Part shown: positions 27,970-36,798 of the stretch, in pieces | How positions within the stretch are numbered: position 1 is the first letter of the stretch | Layout of the letters: the number at the start of each line of letters is the position of its first letter | NCBI GenBank assembly: GCA_003133325.1 | Contig: PKXA01000133.1 | Coordinates: 63,643-127,642 of the forward strand | Origin: Acidimicrobiaceae bacterium | GTDB lineage: Bacteria; Actinomycetota; Acidimicrobiia; Acidimicrobiales; RAAP-2 | Reading direction: 5' to 3' | Length of the DNA: 64,000 nt | Notes under the pieces: model-generated | Database searches by the model: none | Told to the model about the DNA's origin: nothing | What the model saw: only the letters and a program-made list of their open reading frames with translations | Program-made: the position numbers and the translations under genes

Positions 27970-29697
27970 TCAGGACCATTCGGATCCCGACAAACGGGTG
28001 GAGGGTTCGCGGCCGGCGATGAACCAACCGGCCAGGAGGGCCAGGCCGGCCAGCAGAAGAGGTGGCACGTCGCCGTAGCGGGCGTAGACGGTCCATCCCG
28101 ATCGCCGGGACAGGTCGGCGAACACGATCTGCCGGGCACCGAGGGCGGAGCGGGAAATGAGTCGGCCCCGATTGGTGAAGGCGGCGCTGTAGCCGGTGGG
28201 AGCGGCCTGAAGCAGGTCCCGGCCCTCTTCGGTGGCCTGGACTTCCGAGGCGGCGATCTCCTGGGTGGGCACCTGTGAACGGGCGTACGAGGAGGTATTG
28301 GTGGGGACAATGAGAAGTTGAGCCCCATTGCGCACCGACGGGCGACCCCGGTTGGCATAGAACACCTCGAAGGAGACCATGGTTCCCAGACGGGCCGCCG
28401 GTGTGGTCAACAGACCCGACCCGGTACCGGGGATGGCGTCTTGAGGAACGGCTGACAGGTTGCCCAAGTGGGCGAAGAGACCCCGCCAGGGCACGTACTC
28501 CCCGAACGGCACCCGGTGCACCTTTTCGAACCGGCCCACCAGTTTCCCGTCCGGGCCCCAAGCCACGATCTCATTGCGAAAGACGGTGGTGGACACCGAT
28601 TCGGTGACACCCACCACCAAGGTGGTGTGGAGCCGGTCGGCCAGGGCGGAGAGGCTCGCCTCTTGGACGGTGCCATCGAGGTTGGTGTAGAGGGAAACCA
28701 CGTCCTCGGGCCACAACACCAACTGTGGGGCGTGCCCGCCATCGAGTTGCTGAATCCTTTCGGTGGCTGCCTGTTGAGCAGCCAGGACGGTGGTGGGGTC
28801 CACCTGCGACTTTCGGAACCCCCGGACCCCACCCCCTTGGACCGCAGCGGTGGATACGGTGCCCAGGGAAGGACCACCGTCGGGGGCGTGGGTGGCGATG
28901 ATCACCGTGGACACCAGGGTGATGATTGCCGCCAGTCCGATCAGCGCCAAGGCGCCACTACCGGCGAAGGCATTCCTGACCGACACGTCTCCGGCCAACC
29001 CTGTGCGGGCAAAGGTTCTGGTGCGTCGCTGGTCACGGACAGCGAGGTGAACAGCCATGAGGACGGCGGCCGTCGCCACACCGCCCAGATAGACAGCGCC
29101 GGTCAAGGCCAGGGGGCCGCCCAGTCGGGCCACGGCCAGTACCGGCCCGTCGGCCTGGCCCAAGAAGACCCCCCCGATCGGCAATCCCCCGAACGGCCAT
29201 GTCATCCGGACGGCTTCGGCCAAGGTGAGCGCGGCCGGGAAGGCCAGGGCCCGGGCCAGCACCGGACGTGCCGGGACCATCAGGCAGGCCACCGCGGGAA
29301 ACAGGGCTTCGAGGGCGATGAGGGCGATGGCTCCGGGCAACGTGAACGACCGGGCCCAGGCCAGGCCGGGCACAAAGCACCCGAGACCGGCCAGCCACCC
29401 GGCCCACAGCCGGGTCCGGGGGCGGAGACCACCGAGGCGCCACCAGAGCAGACCGGCAGAGGGAAAGGCCAGGATCCAGAATCCCCACGGAGGCAGGGAG
29501 AGTGCCAACCCCACTCCGGCGACGATGGCCGGTAGCGCCACCGCTCCCCGGCGCGGAGCCACCCGATCGCGTCGATGATGCACGAACCTCAGCCGGGATG
29601 ACCTCCATGGGGGGGGATTGGATGGGTCGACCGAGGGCACCGGCCACGGTGGCACCGGCACCGGCACCGGCACCGGCACCGGTGGCTCCGTGTTCAT
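27970..29697 (-). CDS. lnt: Apolipoprotein N-acyltransferase homologue with Ser at nucleophile position
   Basis: 575 residues. ATG 29697 overlaps the hemY stop as ATGA and has a GGGAGAG site. After a Pro-Val repeat tail, about six membrane helices (residues 50-270) precede a nitrilase domain. The catalytic Glu is E331 (LWPED) and the Lys is K392 (EKVHRVPFGEYVP). The position of the essential Cys is Ser442 (MVSFEVFY; codon TCC at 28374-28372). A last helix lies near the C-terminus. Canonical Lnt N-acylates lipoproteins; in E. coli the Cys is required, so activity here is doubtful or altered. It is the last gene of the heme operon. Confidence 0.85.
   Translation of the reverse strand: MNTEPPVPVPVPVPVPPWPVPSVDPSNPPPWRSSRLRFVHHRRDRVAPRRGAVALPAIVAGVGLALSLPPWGFWILAFPSAGLLWWRLGGLRPRTRLWAGWLAGLGCFVPGLAWARSFTLPGAIALIALEALFPAVACLMVPARPVLARALAFPAALTLAEAVRMTWPFGGLPIGGVFLGQADGPVLAVARLGGPLALTGAVYLGGVATAAVLMAVHLAVRDQRRTRTFARTGLAGDVSVRNAFAGSGALALIGLAAIITLVSTVIIATHAPDGGPSLGTVSTAAVQGGGVRGFRKSQVDPTTVLAAQQAATERIQQLDGGHAPQLVLWPEDVVSLYTNLDGTVQEASLSALADRLHTTLVVGVTESVSTTVFRNEIVAWGPDGKLVGRFEKVHRVPFGEYVPWRGLFAHLGNLSAVPQDAIPGTGSGLLTTPAARLGTMVSFEVFYANRGRPSVRNGAQLLIVPTNTSSYARSQVPTQEIAASEVQATEEGRDLLQAAPTGYSAAFTNRGRLISRSALGARQIVFADLSRRSGWTVYARYGDVPPLLLAGLALLAGWFIAGREPSTRLSGSEWS
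29651..29680. repeat. Five tandem copies of a hexanucleotide (GGCACC)
   Basis: Five exact GGCACC units in a row lie inside the 5' end of the lnt-like gene and encode alternating Val-Pro on the minus strand. It is a simple repeat prone to slippage in whole codon pairs, so its length may vary between strains without shifting the frame. Confidence 0.85.
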
Positions 29698-31196
29698 CGA
29701 CCGAACTCTCCCAGTGAAGCGAGCACGGCACGTGCCGCACTCCGTCCGCTTCCCACACACGCCGGGATGCCGACCCCGCGGTAGGCGCTTCCGGCCACGG
29801 CCATGCCGGGGAGGGCGGCCACGGCTTCCTCGATCTCTGCCACCCGGACGAGATGGCCGACCCGGTACTGGGGGAAAGCTCCCGGCCAGCGTGTGACCCG
29901 GGAATCGGAGTAGCCACCGCGGATATCGAGCACCTGTGCCAACTCCCCGAAGGTGGCGGCCGTCAACTCGTCATCGTCGAGTCGGGTGTGCCGTTCGTCG
30001 CCGTACCGGCCCACCGAGACCCGGATGAGCTCGGTTCCGGCCGAGGCCAGGTGCGGCCACTTCCTGGACAAGTAGGTGCACCCGGTCATGAGGGCCGGTC
30101 GCCCGCCGATGGGGGAGGTCCGCGGCACCAGAAATCCGGTTCCGTCCAGTCGGTGATTGATGGCGTCGGGTGGCACTGCCAGTGTCGCCACGCTCACCGA
30201 CGCGTAGTCGATGGCACTGAGCAAGCCGGCCGCCATGGGGGAGTGAACGGCCAACAGCACCGAGGCCGGTTGGGCGGGAAGCGCCAGCACGATGCCGTCA
30301 ACGGCGAGGACTCCATCGCCATCGCCGGTGATACCTGCCGCATTGCTACCGCCCAGGGTCAGGCTCCAGGTTCTCCCGCCGGAGGGATCGCCCGACGCCT
30401 GGGTGATGGCGTTCACCGACACGCCGGTATGGATCGACACATCCCAGGCGGAGCGCGGGTCGACGAGCCTGCCGGCCAACCGATCGACAAGGCTCGCGGT
30501 TCCCTGGCGGAGTGACCAGAAGACCGGCCCCGACCCCTCGGGCCGAGGCAGCCGACCGAGACTGCGCATGAGGCTGCCGGTCCGCTGGGAGGCGGTGATG
30601 AGGGCGGGGAAGGTGGCAGCGGCGCTGAGTTCGTCCACGCCTCCGGCGTTGATCCCACCGATGAGCGGGTCCACCAACCGTTCCACCACCGGGCGGCCGA
30701 GACGTTCGCCGATGATGTCGGCCACCGATCGGTCACCACTCAGCGCGGCAGCGCCAAGATGGGGCATCACCAGGTCCTTGATCACCCGAAGTGACTCGCC
30801 CGGGCTCAGGAGACCCGACCGGGCCAGCGGCCACCATCTGGTCGGGACACCGAGATTGAGGGCGGCGGGCATCGGGCGGAGCCGACCCCGGGCCAGGATC
30901 GACGTCCCGGTCGTGCCCATCGGGACGAGTTCGTCGCTCACCCCGATCTGCTCGCAGAGTTCGGTGGCCTCGGGCCGACGGGCCAGGAAGGCGTCGGCGG
31001 CCAGGTCGACGGTGCGTCCTGCGAATTCGGCGGAGTCCAGCTTGCCTCCGACCCGGTTGTCGGCTTCGAGGACGTGCACGATGGGAGGACCGGCTCCGGT
31101 GGCCATGTCGGACGAGGTCACCAACTCCCAGGCGGCCGAGAGGCCGGCAATACCTCCGCCCACCACGGCGATGACCGGGCGGCGGGGAGCGGTCAC
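29694..31196 (-). CDS. hemY: Protoporphyrinogen/coproporphyrinogen III oxidase
   Basis: FAD enzyme oxidising the porphyrinogen ring. In actinobacteria the HemY type works in the coproporphyrin-dependent route ahead of CpfC/HemH. It has 500 residues from a GTG at 31196 that overlaps the hemH stop as GTGA. The N-terminal dinucleotide-binding motif VVGGGIAGLSAAWEL is followed by VLEADNRVGGKLDS. The middle segment LVDPLIGGINAGGVDELSAAATFPAL is typical of this family, and the C-terminal FAD segment is VAGSAYRGVGIPACVGSGRSAAR. Tight overlaps on both sides show one operon hemE-hemH-hemY-lnt. Confidence 0.94.
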   Translation of the reverse strand: MTAPRRPVIAVVGGGIAGLSAAWELVTSSDMATGAGPPIVHVLEADNRVGGKLDSAEFAGRTVDLAADAFLARRPEATELCEQIGVSDELVPMGTTGTSILARGRLRPMPAALNLGVPTRWWPLARSGLLSPGESLRVIKDLVMPHLGAAALSGDRSVADIIGERLGRPVVERLVDPLIGGINAGGVDELSAAATFPALITASQRTGSLMRSLGRLPRPEGSGPVFWSLRQGTASLVDRLAGRLVDPRSAWDVSIHTGVSVNAITQASGDPSGGRTWSLTLGGSNAAGITGDGDGVLAVDGIVLALPAQPASVLLAVHSPMAAGLLSAIDYASVSVATLAVPPDAINHRLDGTGFLVPRTSPIGGRPALMTGCTYLSRKWPHLASAGTELIRVSVGRYGDERHTRLDDDELTAATFGELAQVLDIRGGYSDSRVTRWPGAFPQYRVGHLVRVAEIEEAVAALPGMAVAGSAYRGVGIPACVGSGRSAARAVLASLGEFGR

Positions 31197-32179
31197 CAGG
31201 GTGTCGACGCGGGAGCGGCGCGGATCACGTTGGCGAGGATGTCGAGGAACCCGGGGTCATCGTTGAGCGAAGGCGTGCGGGCGAAGGTGACCCCCAACGA
31301 GCGGGCCACACCGGCGGCCTCGATGTCGAGATCGAAGAGGACTTCGAGATGGTCGGAGACGAACCCCACCGGACAGACCACCACCGACGTGGCCCCGTCG
31401 GCGGCCACCCGTCGGATTTCGGCCAGGAGGTCGGGACCGATCCAAGGATCCGCCGTTCGTCCTGCACTCTGCCACGCCACTCCCCAATCGAGATCGTCGA
31501 TGACGTCGAGACCGAGGAGGCAGGCGATGTCGGTGGCTGACTCGTGGACTTGATCGGGGTACGGGTCGCCTTCGGCGATCACTCTGGTCGGGAGGCTGTG
31601 GGCGGTGAAGAAAACCGACGTCTTCTGGCGCTGGGGCGGTGTCAGTGCGGCCAGGACGGCGCTGGTCCTGGAGGCCAACAGATCGGCGAGCCCCGGTGCC
31701 CGGTGCCACGACGGGATGCCCACGAACCGCGAGGGAGGGGTGGTAGCCGCCGCCGCTTCGCCCGCCCGGCGCAGGTACTCGCCGGAGCCGAGGGTCGACT
31801 GGTGCGGAGTGAGGACGACTCCGATGATCTGTCCCACGTGAGCGGCAGCAAGGGCCTCTATGCCGTCCTCGATGCGGGGTGAGGTGTGCTTGGCTCCGTA
31901 GCCGACGACGTACTCGCCGGGGGCCATCGCTTCGAGAGCGCCGGCCAAACCATCCACCTGGCGTTGGGTGCGGTGGGCCAACGGCGATACTCCGCCCAGG
32001 GCGTCATAGCGCTTCACGAGATCGGCGAGGAGCTCGGGGGTCGGGTGCCGGCCTCTTCGGATAGAGGTGTAGAAGGGTTCGATCTCCTCGGGCGTGCCGG
32101 GCGTGCCGTGGGCCATGACCAGCACGCCGGTGAGTGGGGCGTGCCCTTCCGGCGGTCCGGACGACTGAGACGGGTTCAT
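31193..32179 (-). CDS. hemH: Ferrochelatase (coproporphyrin type)
   Basis: Inserts ferrous iron into the porphyrin; in actinobacteria the substrate is coproporphyrin III. It has 328 residues from ATG 32179, which overlaps the hemE stop as ATGA. The N-terminal VLVMAHGTPGTPEEIEPFY, the conserved His in FFTAHSLPTRV and the acidic site CPVGFVSDHLEVLFDLDIEA are family features. No Fe-S cluster cysteines are visible at the C-terminus, which some actinobacterial ferrochelatases carry. It is found between hemE and hemY. Confidence 0.93.
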   Translation of the reverse strand: MNPSQSSGPPEGHAPLTGVLVMAHGTPGTPEEIEPFYTSIRRGRHPTPELLADLVKRYDALGGVSPLAHRTQRQVDGLAGALEAMAPGEYVVGYGAKHTSPRIEDGIEALAAAHVGQIIGVVLTPHQSTLGSGEYLRRAGEAAAATTPPSRFVGIPSWHRAPGLADLLASRTSAVLAALTPPQRQKTSVFFTAHSLPTRVIAEGDPYPDQVHESATDIACLLGLDVIDDLDWGVAWQSAGRTADPWIGPDLLAEIRRVAADGATSVVVCPVGFVSDHLEVLFDLDIEAAGVARSLGVTFARTPSLNDDPGFLDILANVIRAAPASTPW

Positions 32180-33252
32180 GTCGGCGTTCCCACCCCGGCG
32201 AGGCCTTCGGCATGGACCAGTCTGACCACCTCTCCGAGGATGGCCGGGTCGGTTTCGGGCAACACACCATGGCCCAGGTTGAAGATGTACCCGGGCGTGG
32301 TCCCGGCCCGAAGCAGTACCTCCCGGGTTTCTGCCGCGGCCACCGCCCAGGTGGACAGACAGAGGGCCGGGTCGAGGTTTCCCTGGAGAGCGATGCCGGG
32401 CCCGACCCGACGACGGGCATCGTCGAGTGGCACCCGCCAGTCCACGCCCACCACGCCGCTGCCGGCGGTGGCCATGAGGGGGAGGAGCTCTCCTGTTCCC
32501 ACACCGAAAAGGATGGTCGGGGTTCCGGGATGGGAGACCGCCAACTCGGCGAAGAGCCGACGGGTGGCGGGCAGTACCAACTCCTCATAGTGGCGAGGAG
32601 TGAGGATCCCGGCCCAGCTGTCGAAGACCTGAACGGCATCCGCCCCGGCATCGAGTTGCGAACGCAATGAGGCCAGGGCCAGGTCGGTCAACCGGTCGAT
32701 CAGTGTGTGCCAGATCCCCGGCTCCCCATGCATGAGCGCCTTGACCCGGGTGAAGTTACGGGAGGGCCCGCCCTCCACCAGGTAGCTGGCCACCGTAAAG
32801 GGACCGCCGGCGAAACCGATCAGCGGAACCGGCAGCTCTTCGGCCAGGATGCGGACGGCTTCGATGACATACGGCGTATCGATCTCGGGTTCGAGCGGTC
32901 GAATCCGTTGCAGGTCGTCTTTGGAGGTGAACGGTCGGGACACCACCGGGCCGACACCTGGGACCACGTCGACGCCGAATCCGATGGCGGCGGCGGGAAC
33001 CACGATGTCGGAGAAGAAGATGGCGGCATCGGTGCCATAGCGGGTGACCGGCTGCCGGGTCAGCTTGGCTACCAGTTCGGGTTGGGCAATGGCATCGAGG
33101 ATGCTGCCCGTGCCCCGCTCTGCCCGATACTCGGGAAGCGAACGACCGGCCTGACGCATGAACCAGACGGGTACGTGGGGGACGCTCTGGCTCCGACACG
33201 CCCGGATGAACGCCGAGCCGTCATGGCGGCCGGAACGAGGTTGAGGCACCAT
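32176..33252 (-). CDS. hemE: Uroporphyrinogen decarboxylase
   Basis: Converts uroporphyrinogen III to coproporphyrinogen III by removing four carboxylates. It has 358 residues from ATG 33252. The substrate-binding N-terminal motif is VWFMRQAGRSLPEYR. Further on are the active-site Asp in FFSDIVVPAAAIG, GFAGGPFTVASYLVEGG, the Tyr/Ser region and VFDSWAG. It begins the run of overlapped heme genes and starts 18 bases after the stop of the small HhH/Cdd1 gene, with which it may be co-transcribed. Confidence 0.95.
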   Translation of the reverse strand: MVPQPRSGRHDGSAFIRACRSQSVPHVPVWFMRQAGRSLPEYRAERGTGSILDAIAQPELVAKLTRQPVTRYGTDAAIFFSDIVVPAAAIGFGVDVVPGVGPVVSRPFTSKDDLQRIRPLEPEIDTPYVIEAVRILAEELPVPLIGFAGGPFTVASYLVEGGPSRNFTRVKALMHGEPGIWHTLIDRLTDLALASLRSQLDAGADAVQVFDSWAGILTPRHYEELVLPATRRLFAELAVSHPGTPTILFGVGTGELLPLMATAGSGVVGVDWRVPLDDARRRVGPGIALQGNLDPALCLSTWAVAAAETREVLLRAGTTPGYIFNLGHGVLPETDPAILGEVVRLVHAEGLAGVGTPT

Positions 33253-33270
33253 CGGACGCTACCGCCGAGC

Positions 33271-33549
33271 CTACGGTGCCGACGAGTCGGGCTTGGTACG
33301 TGCGGCGTCACGTGCGGCGTCACGTGCGGCGAACACGTCGCGGACGCACGGGTCATGGCGTAGCCCATTGAGTCGGCACGGCTCTCCATAGGGCTGGTCG
33401 CCATCCGGGCTGATGAGATTGTGGGGCTGGTTGATGCCCAATCCCAGCAGGTTCCCGGCGGTGGCCGGACGGACATTTGGAATTGTCTGAAGGAATGCGG
33501 CCGGGTCGGTGCGACCTGCAACCTGGGAGGTGTTGCCGGTTGACGCCAT
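33271..33549 (-). CDS. Small helix-hairpin-helix protein, Cdd1-like
   Basis: 92 residues from ATG 33549. The core FLQTIPNVRPATAGNLLGLGI is a helix-hairpin-helix, followed by a Cdd1-type ending (CRLNGLRHDPCVRDVFAA), the layout of the Cdd1 ('pathogenicity locus') family of unknown function, presumably DNA-binding. The C-terminal tail repeats DAAR, encoded by tandem copies of a 12-base unit around 33297-33333. A longer frame to 33633 would overlap the helD promoter side and is less likely. It is the first gene of the strand that continues into hemE. Confidence 0.7.
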   Translation of the reverse strand: MASTGNTSQVAGRTDPAAFLQTIPNVRPATAGNLLGLGINQPHNLISPDGDQPYGEPCRLNGLRHDPCVRDVFAARDAARDAARTKPDSSAP

Positions 33550-33676
33550 GGTCGCAAGTCTAGGTTCCCGGGCTGTCCGACCCTGATGGAGGCGATGCCG
33601 GTCGCGCCGGTTGGAACGGGCGCATACAATCAAGGGTTCCCCTGAGCCGGACGGGGAGGGTAGAACGGAGGTGCCG

Positions 33677-36088
33677 GTGGGGGTCGAACGCGAGCTACAC
33701 GCCGAACAAGAGTTCGTCGATATGGCCTACGCGCGTCTCGACGCCATGCGGGATGACGCCACATCCATGCTTGGAGGGGTTCTCGACCTGGGAAAGGGTG
33801 GAACCTTCCAGTCCCGGACTGAGCGGGACGTGATTGTCCGAACAAGCATGGCCCGACTGGAACAACTTGACATCGGTGATCAGGCGCTCACCTTCGGGCG
33901 GATCGACCGGGTCCTGCCGGATGGGTCAGACGATGTGGGGATGGCCAACGGAGGCGCCAACGGAGGCGGCAACGGAGGCGGCAACGGCTCTGGCCGCGGG
34001 TCGACGGCTGCTGGCCCTGCCAATGGGAACGGCAGTGGGACCGTCCCTCCCGGGCCGGCACACAACGGGGCAGTGAACACCGAGGTGTTCCACATTGGGC
34101 GCTTGGCGATCCACAGCGCCGACCTCGATCCTCTGGTGGTGGACTGGCGCGCCCCGGTCGCCGAGCCCTTCTACCGGGCCACCGGGCGCGATCCACAAGG
34201 TCTGGTCCTTCGTCGGCACCTGGCTCTCGACGGCCGTCGGGTGGTCGGTGTCGAAGACGAACGGTTCTCGATCGGGGGGCTGAACGGAGAGCCGTCGATA
34301 CCGAACTTGGGCTCTTCCGACGAAAACGTAGGCGAGTTGATTTTGGGTGATGTCCCGATCGGAGGGCCCGCCGCCCTGCTGGCCGCGCTCGACCGGGCCC
34401 GCTCTGGTCAAATGACGGACATCGTCTCCACCATCCAGCGCGAACAGGACGAAATCATCCGCTCACCCCTGTCAGGGGTGATGGTCGTCCAGGGTGGTCC
34501 CGGCACCGGGAAGACAGCCGTGGCCCTCCACCGGGCGGCCTATCTCCTCTACACCCACCGGTTTCCGTTGGAGCGACAGGGGGTGCTGGTCGTTGGGCCC
34601 AATCCTCTGTTCCTCCGCTACATCGAACAGGTGCTGCCATCTCTGGGGGAGACGGGAGTGACGCTTTCCACCATCTCGGGCCTGGTCCCTGAGATTCGGG
34701 TCAGAGGCAACGAACCCACCGCGGTGGCTCTCTTGAAGGGCGACGCCCGAATGGCCAAGGTCGTAAGGAGAGCGGTTCGGACCCGACAACGACCACTGGC
34801 GGCCGACCTCACCATTCCCTACGGCGCTCTGTTGCTCCGACTGTCCGTCGCCGACACCAGGGAAGTGGTCACCATGGCCCGCCGGCGGCCGGGAACCCAC
34901 AATGCGCGGCGGCGCCTGGTGTCACGGGCCCTGGTGCAGATGTTGGCCGATCGCGCCCGCCAAACCCAACAGACATTGGGGGCAGGCACCTCGGCGGCGA
35001 TCATGGCGTTTCCCGGTTATGAAGACCCCTCCGAACTGTCCGAGGACGAGTTCGACCTCGATGACTTCTCGCGCAAGGTCCACCGCGTCCCGGAGTTCGT
35101 GGCGGCACTCGACCGGATCTGGCCTCGGCTCTCACCCAACGAGCTGCTCCATGATCTGTTCGGGGCTCCACCCCTGGTGGCGGCGGCAGGGAAGAACATC
35201 CTGTCCGCCGAAGAACAGGCGCTGCTTCGGCGTCCCCGCTCTGCCTCCTTCGGGGCTGTGACCTGGACGGCCGCCGATGCCGCGCTGGTCGATGAGGCCC
35301 GGCATCTGCTCGGTCCCCGCAACGGCTCGGTGGATGACAGTGGCCATAGCTACGGCCACATCGTGGTGGACGAAGTACAGGATCTGTCGCCGATGCAGTT
35401 GCGTATGGTCGCCCGACGATCCTTGTCGGGCTCGATGACCGTCGTGGGCGACATCGCCCAGGCCACCGCGCCGTGGGCGCCACGCCACTGGACGGATATC
35501 ACTGAGCACCTCCCCAGCCGCCGTAAGGCCCGGATGGTCGAGTTGACGGTCAGCTACCGAACCCCGGCGGAAGTGCTCGAGGTCGCCTCCCAGGTGCTGG
35601 CTGTCGCCGCGCCCGGGCTGCAGCCACCCCGGCCCGTGCGTCGAACGGGGAAGCCGCCCCGGATGGTCCCGGTCGTCGGACCCGACGGAACCACCAGTGG
35701 CGTGACCGAGCTCATGTTGGCCGAGCGGGTGGCCACAGAAGCCGCCGCCGAGGTGGCGTCAATAGCTCCCGGACGGGCGGCGGTCATTGCTCCCGAAGCT
35801 TTGATTCCGGCCTTGGCCTCGGCGCTGGTAGATGTTGGTTTTCCGACAGTCGACCCACAGAACATGCGGAAAGGCGGTCTCTCTGAGCCCCTGGTGCTGC
35901 TGGCCGCCGACGCCGTGAACGGTCTCGAGTTCGACTCGGTGGTGGTGGTCGAGCCGGGCATCATCGCCGGAGAGACGGCCAGGGGCCTGCGCACCCTATA
36001 TGTGGCCCTGACCCGTCCGACCCAGAAGTTGGTGGTGATCCACCGGGCCCCTCTACCTGCGGCGTTGACAGCACCAGCTGACACATAA
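33677..36088 (+). CDS. helD: HelD-type RNA polymerase-associated ATPase (UvrD-like superfamily 1 helicase fold)
   Basis: About 803 residues. GTG 33677 (or 33671) follows ACGGAGG. The N-terminal helical part ELHAEQEFVDMAYARLD is the coiled-coil arm used by HelD to enter RNA polymerase. A Gly/Asn/Ser-rich low-complexity insert lies at about 91-133. Walker A is QGGPGTGKTAVALHRAAYLLYTHR near residue 272, Walker B is VVDEVQDLSPMQLRM near 563, and the superfamily 1 C-terminal motifs are VGDIAQAT, LTVSYRTP and GLEFDSVVVVEP. HelD clears stalled RNA polymerase and in actinobacteria can affect rifampicin response. Monocistronic, divergent from the Cdd1-heme operon. Confidence 0.9.
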   Translation: MGVERELHAEQEFVDMAYARLDAMRDDATSMLGGVLDLGKGGTFQSRTERDVIVRTSMARLEQLDIGDQALTFGRIDRVLPDGSDDVGMANGGANGGGNGGGNGSGRGSTAAGPANGNGSGTVPPGPAHNGAVNTEVFHIGRLAIHSADLDPLVVDWRAPVAEPFYRATGRDPQGLVLRRHLALDGRRVVGVEDERFSIGGLNGEPSIPNLGSSDENVGELILGDVPIGGPAALLAALDRARSGQMTDIVSTIQREQDEIIRSPLSGVMVVQGGPGTGKTAVALHRAAYLLYTHRFPLERQGVLVVGPNPLFLRYIEQVLPSLGETGVTLSTISGLVPEIRVRGNEPTAVALLKGDARMAKVVRRAVRTRQRPLAADLTIPYGALLLRLSVADTREVVTMARRRPGTHNARRRLVSRALVQMLADRARQTQQTLGAGTSAAIMAFPGYEDPSELSEDEFDLDDFSRKVHRVPEFVAALDRIWPRLSPNELLHDLFGAPPLVAAAGKNILSAEEQALLRRPRSASFGAVTWTAADAALVDEARHLLGPRNGSVDDSGHSYGHIVVDEVQDLSPMQLRMVARRSLSGSMTVVGDIAQATAPWAPRHWTDITEHLPSRRKARMVELTVSYRTPAEVLEVASQVLAVAAPGLQPPRPVRRTGKPPRMVPVVGPDGTTSGVTELMLAERVATEAAAEVASIAPGRAAVIAPEALIPALASALVDVGFPTVDPQNMRKGGLSEPLVLLAADAVNGLEFDSVVVVEPGIIAGETARGLRTLYVALTRPTQKLVVIHRAPLPAALTAPADT

Positions 36089-36186
36089 TCCACACGGGGT
36101 CGTAACCGGACCGTGCCTGAACCGTGCCTGGCAAGGTGAAATGGGCTGGTTGGCCTTTGGCGCCTGCCATCGACTAGAAATACGCC

Positions 36187-36798
36187 GTGACTCAGGCCCT
36201 CGCCATCGAGCCGGCGACCAATCCGCGCCAACGCCACCGTCCCGATCGGCCACCGATGTTGGCCATCGGGGTCATGATCTGGCTCGGCTCAGAAGTGATG
36301 TTCTTCAGTGGTCTGTTCGCGGCGTTCTTCACCATCCGGGCCCATGCCTCGGTGTGGCCGCCGGCCGGGGCCAAGCTCGACACGATCCAAGCCGGGATCT
36401 TCACGGTCGTTCTGGTGGCATCGAGCTTCACCATGCAGAAGGCGGTCTGGGACCAAGAGCGGGGCAATCGGCGGAGCGCCAAGAAGTTCATCGTGGTCAC
36501 TCTGATCATGGGGACCCTGTTTGTGGTCAACCAGTTCTATGAGTGGATCACCCTCTCGCATGACGCCGCCACCAACCCGACACACACCGCCTTCGCCTCG
36601 CTCTTCTACATCATGAGTGGCCTCCACGGGCTCCATGTGACCCTGGGCCTGGTGGCCATGATCTTCCTCCTCGGTCGTCTGAAGGGTCCCAAGGGTGACC
36701 CGGGCGAGACGGCGGTGTTCCAGGGGGTCAGTTACTACTGGCACTTCGTCGACATCGTCTGGGTCGGCCTCTTCGTCTGTCTGTTCCTCCTCAAATAG
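36187..36798 (+). CDS. ctaE: Cytochrome c oxidase subunit III
   Basis: 203 residues with five membrane helices. Subunit III features include WLGSEVMFFSGLFAAFF near residue 32, NQFYEWITL, and YIMSGLHGLHVTLGLVAM followed by YYWHFVDIVWVGLF. The GTG at 36187 lies six bases after TAGAAA (36175-36180), so the transcript could be leaderless. The stop is followed without gap by qcrC. This order, ctaE-qcrC-qcrA-qcrB, is the usual actinobacterial arrangement for the bc1-aa3 supercomplex. Confidence 0.96.
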   Translation: MTQALAIEPATNPRQRHRPDRPPMLAIGVMIWLGSEVMFFSGLFAAFFTIRAHASVWPPAGAKLDTIQAGIFTVVLVASSFTMQKAVWDQERGNRRSAKKFIVVTLIMGTLFVVNQFYEWITLSHDAATNPTHTAFASLFYIMSGLHGLHVTLGLVAMIFLLGRLKGPKGDPGETAVFQGVSYYWHFVDIVWVGLFVCLFLLK

